From Streptomyces sp. S4.7 (GTDB lineage Bacteria; Actinomycetota; Actinomycetes; Streptomycetales; Streptomycetaceae), in NCBI RefSeq assembly GCF_010384365.1, contig NZ_CP048397.1, positions 1,054,001 through 1,118,000 on the forward strand: a stretch of 64,000 nucleotides of DNA. The letters run 5' to 3'. The notes under the pieces are model-generated. The model made no database searches, was not told the origin of the DNA, and worked only from the letters and a program-made list of their open reading frames with translations. The translations under genes and the position numbers were made by a program. This document shows, in pieces, positions 60,741-64,000 of this stretch; positions within the stretch are counted from its first letter, which is position 1, and every line of letters begins with the position of its first letter.

Positions 60741-61586
60741 TCAGCTCCGGTGAACCTCAAGTGCCTGTTCGCCGGCCTTGCGCATCACGGCGAGCGGTGC
60801 GGGTGTCCGGCCGGTCATCAGCTCGACCTGGATGACGGCCTGGTGCACGAGGAGGTCGAGGCCGCCGACCACGGGGCCGCCCTGCGCGGACCACGCCGCG
60901 GCGAGCGCGGTGGGCCAGGGGTCGTACAGCACGTCGAAGAGGGTTCCGGGGCGGGCGGGGACCCGCGGCGCCAGCGCGTCGGTCGCACCGGCGGGCGTCG
61001 TCGCGATCACCAGTGGCGCGGTGAGCGCGTCGGCCGCGTCGGACCAGTCGGCGGTGCGGACGTCGACACCGAGCCGTGTCCCCCAGCCGCGCATCTCGGC
61101 CGCGCGGGCCGCACTGCGTACGTAGGCGGTGACCGGGCCCGTACAGAGCTGGGAGAGCGCGGCGAGTGCGGACGAGGCGGTCGCGCCGGCGCCGAGGACG
61201 GCCGCCGACTGCACGGCGGTGACGCCGCGCTCGCGCAGGGCGGCGAGCATGCCGGGGATGTCGGTGTTCTCGCCCGTGCGGCGGCCGTCGCCGTCGATGA
61301 CGACGGTGTTGACGGCCTCCACCGACGCGGCCGTCCCGCTGACGGCGTCGAGCAGCGGAATGACGGCTCGCTTCAGCGGCATGGTCAGGGAGAGACCGGC
61401 CCAGGACGGGTCGAGGCCCGCGAGAAAGGCCGGGAGCTGTGCCTCGGCCACCTCGAAGCGGTCGTACGACCAGTCGGCGAGGCCGAGTTCCGCGTACGCC
61501 GCCCGGTGCAGTACCGGGGAGAGCGAGTGCGCGATGGGCGATCCGAGGACGGCCGCCCTGCGTCCGGTGGTGCTAGTCGTTCGCAT
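60741..61586 (-). CDS. aroE: Shikimate dehydrogenase
   Basis: This enzyme reduces 3-dehydroshikimate with NADPH. It has 281 aa. VLGSPIAHSLSPVLHRAAYAELGL (shikimate site), SLTMPLKRAVIPLLD (catalytic Lys), EAVNTVVIDGDGRRTGENTDIPGM and the Rossmann loop AVLGAGATASSALAAL are present. The start ATG 61586 overlaps the last 14 bases of mltG; the longer reading is not homologous. Confidence 0.96.
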   Translation of the reverse strand: MRTTSTTGRRAAVLGSPIAHSLSPVLHRAAYAELGLADWSYDRFEVAEAQLPAFLAGLDPSWAGLSLTMPLKRAVIPLLDAVSGTAASVEAVNTVVIDGDGRRTGENTDIPGMLAALRERGVTAVQSAAVLGAGATASSALAALSQLCTGPVTAYVRSAARAAEMRGWGTRLGVDVRTADWSDAADALTAPLVIATTPAGATDALAPRVPARPGTLFDVLYDPWPTALAAAWSAQGGPVVGGLDLLVHQAVIQVELMTGRTPAPLAVMRKAGEQALEVHRS

Positions 61587-63456
61587 TCTTCCGTCGCTCG
61601 TTGAATTCCTTGACCAGCTTCTCGTGCTCGGCCAGGGTCTTGGTGAATTCGGTGGTCTTGCCGTCAATGGAGATGAAGAACATCCAGGCGCCCGGGTCCG
61701 GTGCCTTCGTGGCTTTCAGCGCGTCGGCGCCGGGATTTCCGATCGGACCGGGAGGAAGACCCTTGTGGAAGTACGTGTTGTAAGGGTCGGGGTTGTTCCT
61801 GATCTCCGAGGTGGAGATATCGATCTCGGACTCGTTCTTCAGATAGTTGAACGCCGAGTCGAATTCAAGCTTCTGGTTGGTGGCGGTGTTCGTCGGCTTG
61901 AGCCGGTTGAAGACGACGGACGCCATCTTCTTGAAGTCGTCGTGCGTGATTCCCTCGGCCTGTACCAGGCTGGCCACCGTGACGACGTCGAGCGGCGAGT
62001 CGAGACCCAGCGTCTCGGCCGATTCCTCCAGGTCGTACTTCTCGTACTCCTGGTTGGAGCGCGCGACCATCTGCTTGAGGATGTCCTGCGGCTTGGTCTT
62101 CTCACCGATCTCGTAACGCGCGGGGTAGAGGAATCCTTCGAGCGGATCCTTTATGTTCTTGTCGTCGTCGGCCCAGTCCGGCAGACCGAGGTTGTCCGAT
62201 TCGGCCTTGGCCACGTCCGCGGTGGTACCGGGGTCGAGCTTGAGCTTTGTGTCGATGAACTCGTACACCTTGACGGCTCGGACGCCCTCGGCGATGGTCA
62301 GCGAATTCAGATTGGCCGGGTTGGTCATCAGCTCGACCGCGGCCTTGGCCGACATCTCCTTCTTCATCGGATAGAGACCGGGCTGGATGGCTTCGCCCTT
62401 GGGGTGCTCACCCGCCGCGTCGATGAATGCCTGCGTGCTCTTGACCACGCCGCTCTTCTTGAGCAGACCGCCCATTTCGGCGAGGCCGGCGCCCTGCGGG
62501 ATCTCGACCTGGACGGTGCCCGTACCTGCGCCCGAGAAGTCGGCGGGCGGGCCGAAGCGATCCTGCCAGAACCGGTAGGCGTAGTACCCGCCGCCGGCCA
62601 CACCCGCGACCAGGACGAGGGAGGCCACGAGGCAGGCGCCGCCGCCGCGGCGCTTCTTCTTCGACTTGCCGCGGCGGTCACGGCCGCCGCCGCCGCCGCG
62701 CCGGCCGCCGCCCTCGTCGTCGTACTCCGGGTCGTCGTCCCGGTCGTCGAGGAGGCGGGGACGGTCGTCGTCGCGCCCGCTGTCGTGGTCCGCGCCGGTG
62801 AAGAACGGGTGCGTCTCCTCGGGCTGCGGGCCGTCCCAGTCGTTCTCCGGCTGCTGCGGGGGCGGCGGGGGCGGCTCCTGCCGGCGGCGGACCGGTGGAC
62901 GCTGCTGCTGGTAAGGGTCGGACGCGCCGTACGGGTCGGGGCTCTCGCCGCCGTAGCCGGGACTGCCCTGCCCGCCCGTGTAGGGGTCACCGGGATTCTC
63001 GCCGTACGGCGTGGCCCCTTGCTGGCCCGTGTCCCAACCGCCGCCGTACTGGGGCTGGTTGTCGTACTGCGGGTCGCCGTACTGCTGTTGGGGGTACTGC
63101 GGCTGGTGCTGGTGCTGAGGGTGCTGCTGCGGATGTTGCGGCTGCTGCTGGACGTACTGCTGCTGACCGGTGTCCCAGCCACCGCCGTCGTACTGCGGGT
63201 CGTACTGCTGCTGGGGGTGTTGCGGCTGCGTGTACTGCTGCTGGCCCGTGTCCCAGCCACCGTCGTACGGGTACTGCGGGTCGTACTGCTGCTGCGGGTG
63301 TTGCTGCTGCTGCGGGTGGGGATGCTGAGGCTGAGCCTGGGCGTCGTAAGGGGCCCGGCCGTCGGCGGCCTGCTGCGCCCCCCATCCCTGGTCCCCGTGA
63401 CGGGGGTCCTCGGGGTGCCACGGTTCAGGGCCTCGGCCCCGGCCATAGTCAGTCAT
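61573..63456 (-). CDS. mltG: Endolytic transglycosylase MltG with long Gln-rich N-terminus
   Basis: This membrane enzyme cleaves nascent peptidoglycan strands. It has 627 aa. The first roughly 240 residues are cytoplasmic and dominated by Gln, Pro, Tyr, Gly and His, with three copies of GGWDTGQQ separated by QYDPQY-type repeats. A basic stretch (RRGKSKKKRR) precedes one membrane helix (about 274-292). The extracellular YceG domain follows, with the catalytic Glu in SLVQAEGITHDDFKKMASVVFNRL. The start ATG 63456 has GGGGA upstream. In the conserved order it stands between aroE and ruvX. Confidence 0.95.
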   Translation of the reverse strand: MTDYGRGRGPEPWHPEDPRHGDQGWGAQQAADGRAPYDAQAQPQHPHPQQQQHPQQQYDPQYPYDGGWDTGQQQYTQPQHPQQQYDPQYDGGGWDTGQQQYVQQQPQHPQQHPQHQHQPQYPQQQYGDPQYDNQPQYGGGWDTGQQGATPYGENPGDPYTGGQGSPGYGGESPDPYGASDPYQQQRPPVRRRQEPPPPPPQQPENDWDGPQPEETHPFFTGADHDSGRDDDRPRLLDDRDDDPEYDDEGGGRRGGGGGRDRRGKSKKKRRGGGACLVASLVLVAGVAGGGYYAYRFWQDRFGPPADFSGAGTGTVQVEIPQGAGLAEMGGLLKKSGVVKSTQAFIDAAGEHPKGEAIQPGLYPMKKEMSAKAAVELMTNPANLNSLTIAEGVRAVKVYEFIDTKLKLDPGTTADVAKAESDNLGLPDWADDDKNIKDPLEGFLYPARYEIGEKTKPQDILKQMVARSNQEYEKYDLEESAETLGLDSPLDVVTVASLVQAEGITHDDFKKMASVVFNRLKPTNTATNQKLEFDSAFNYLKNESEIDISTSEIRNNPDPYNTYFHKGLPPGPIGNPGADALKATKAPDPGAWMFFISIDGKTTEFTKTLAEHEKLVKEFNERRKNAND

Positions 63457-63647
63457 CGATCCCCTAGAGCCGCGAGGCGGCCGGTGCCGGGCGCGGATGG
63501 CCCGGTGTCCGTAACGCCTCTCTCTGTGCGGCAGTTGTTCGAATCCCCGCCGCATCGCGCGGAACGTTACCGTATCGCGATCAGACGACCTTCATCCGCG
63601 CAGACCGACAACCATAAGTATGTTCCGGTTTCGCCTGATCAGGCGTC

Positions 63648-64000
63648 TCAGGTCTGGACCCGCACGCCCTCGCCCGGCGGTGCGCCCGACGCTCTCTCCG
63701 ACTCCAGCGCGTTCTGCAGGATGATGACGGCCGCCACCTGATCGATGACGGACCTGCCCTTCTTGGCCTTCACACCCGAGGCGCGCAGTCCCTGGCCGGC
63801 GGTCACCGTGGTCATTCTCTCATCCACGAGACGCACCGGAACAGGCGCGATACGACGGGCCACTTCCTCCGCGAACGCCCGTACCTTGACCGCCGCCGGG
63901 CCCTCGCCGCCGCTGAGCGAGCGCGGAAGACCGATCACGACCTCGATCGGCTCGTACTCCTCCACCAGCTGTACGAGCCGTCTGTGGGCGGCCGGGACAT
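63648..64000 (-). CDS. ruvX: Holliday junction resolvase-like RuvX/YqgF (partial, 5' end off the window)
   Basis: This is an RNase H-fold nuclease involved in pre-16S rRNA processing and possibly recombination. The C-terminal 117 residues are visible: HRRLVQLVEEYEPIEVVIGLPRSLSGGEG, VRLVDERMTTVTAGQ (conserved Asp-Glu) and KGRSVIDQVAAVIILQNAL. The frame is open to the right edge, so the gene continues beyond the window; the internal GTG at 63965 is not its start. Confidence 0.93.
   Translation of the reverse strand, partial: VPAAHRRLVQLVEEYEPIEVVIGLPRSLSGGEGPAAVKVRAFAEEVARRIAPVPVRLVDERMTTVTAGQGLRASGVKAKKGRSVIDQVAAVIILQNALESERASGAPPGEGVRVQT

Overview
The window is high-GC actinobacterial DNA, almost certainly from a Streptomyces or close relative. 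The evidence is GC-rich third positions, frequent GTG and TTG starts, Tat signal peptides, a bldD gene with its c-di-GMP signature, an actinobacterial integration host factor (sIHF), a PriA without a Walker A motif, and a TTA (bldA-type) codon in a pathway regulator. From about 33 kb to the right edge, the gene order matches the conserved Streptomyces chromosomal core as I know it (rsmB-fmt-priA-metK-coaBC-rpoZ-gmk-sIHF-pyr operon-bldD-nusB-efp-aro operon-mltG-ruvX).

Layout. At 0-4.6 kb, a truncated sugar-binding lipoprotein gene lies divergent from a LacI repressor, followed by an MFS exporter and a GNAT acetyltransferase. At 4.7-8.8 kb there is a compact reactive-sulfur (persulfide) module: DUF302 protein, CstB-type persulfide dioxygenase-rhodanese fusion, single rhodanese, TauE/SafE exporter, CsoR/CstR-family repressor and a YgaP-like membrane rhodanese. 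Three nearly identical palindromes of TACCCC/GGGGTA type sit in its two divergent promoters. At 8.8-10.6 kb lies mobile-element debris: a decayed IS256-family transposase fused in frame to an unknown protein. At 11-16.7 kb are a SorC-type regulator, rpe, a Cdd1/helix-hairpin-helix protein, a TetR regulator, a PPOX-fold protein, a CGNR regulator and an epoxide hydrolase.

At 16.8-32.3 kb is a specialised-metabolite locus. One long minus-strand run encodes DpgD, a PaaK-like CoA ligase, an alpha-oxoamine synthase, DpgA (type III PKS), DpgB, DpgC, an HpgT-like aminotransferase, and a Tat-exported beta-propeller/amidohydrolase. Next to it are a divergent LuxR-type regulator with a TTA codon and a translationally coupled ATP-grasp ligase/MFS exporter pair. 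DpgA-D plus the aminotransferase is the known route from malonyl-CoA to 3,5-dihydroxyphenylglycine (DPG), the amino acid of vancomycin-type peptides. No nonribosomal peptide synthetase is present anywhere in the window. The locus therefore looks like an NRPS-independent DPG pathway using an ATP-grasp amide ligase and/or an oxoamine synthase. This is the most novel feature in the window.

The right half is housekeeping. Pyrimidine synthesis (pyrR-pyrB-pyrC-membrane protein-carA-carB-pyrD-pyrF) is tightly coupled by short overlaps, starts behind a recognisable PyrR-binding RNA loop that abuts the Shine-Dalgarno sequence, and ends at a hairpin with a T-tract. sIHF, gmk, rpoZ, coaBC, metK and priA follow on the same strand. 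bldD reads away from pyrR. nusB, efp, an M24-fold protein, an AAA ATPase, the shikimate genes aroQ-aroB-aroK-aroC-aroE, mltG and a partial ruvX complete the window.
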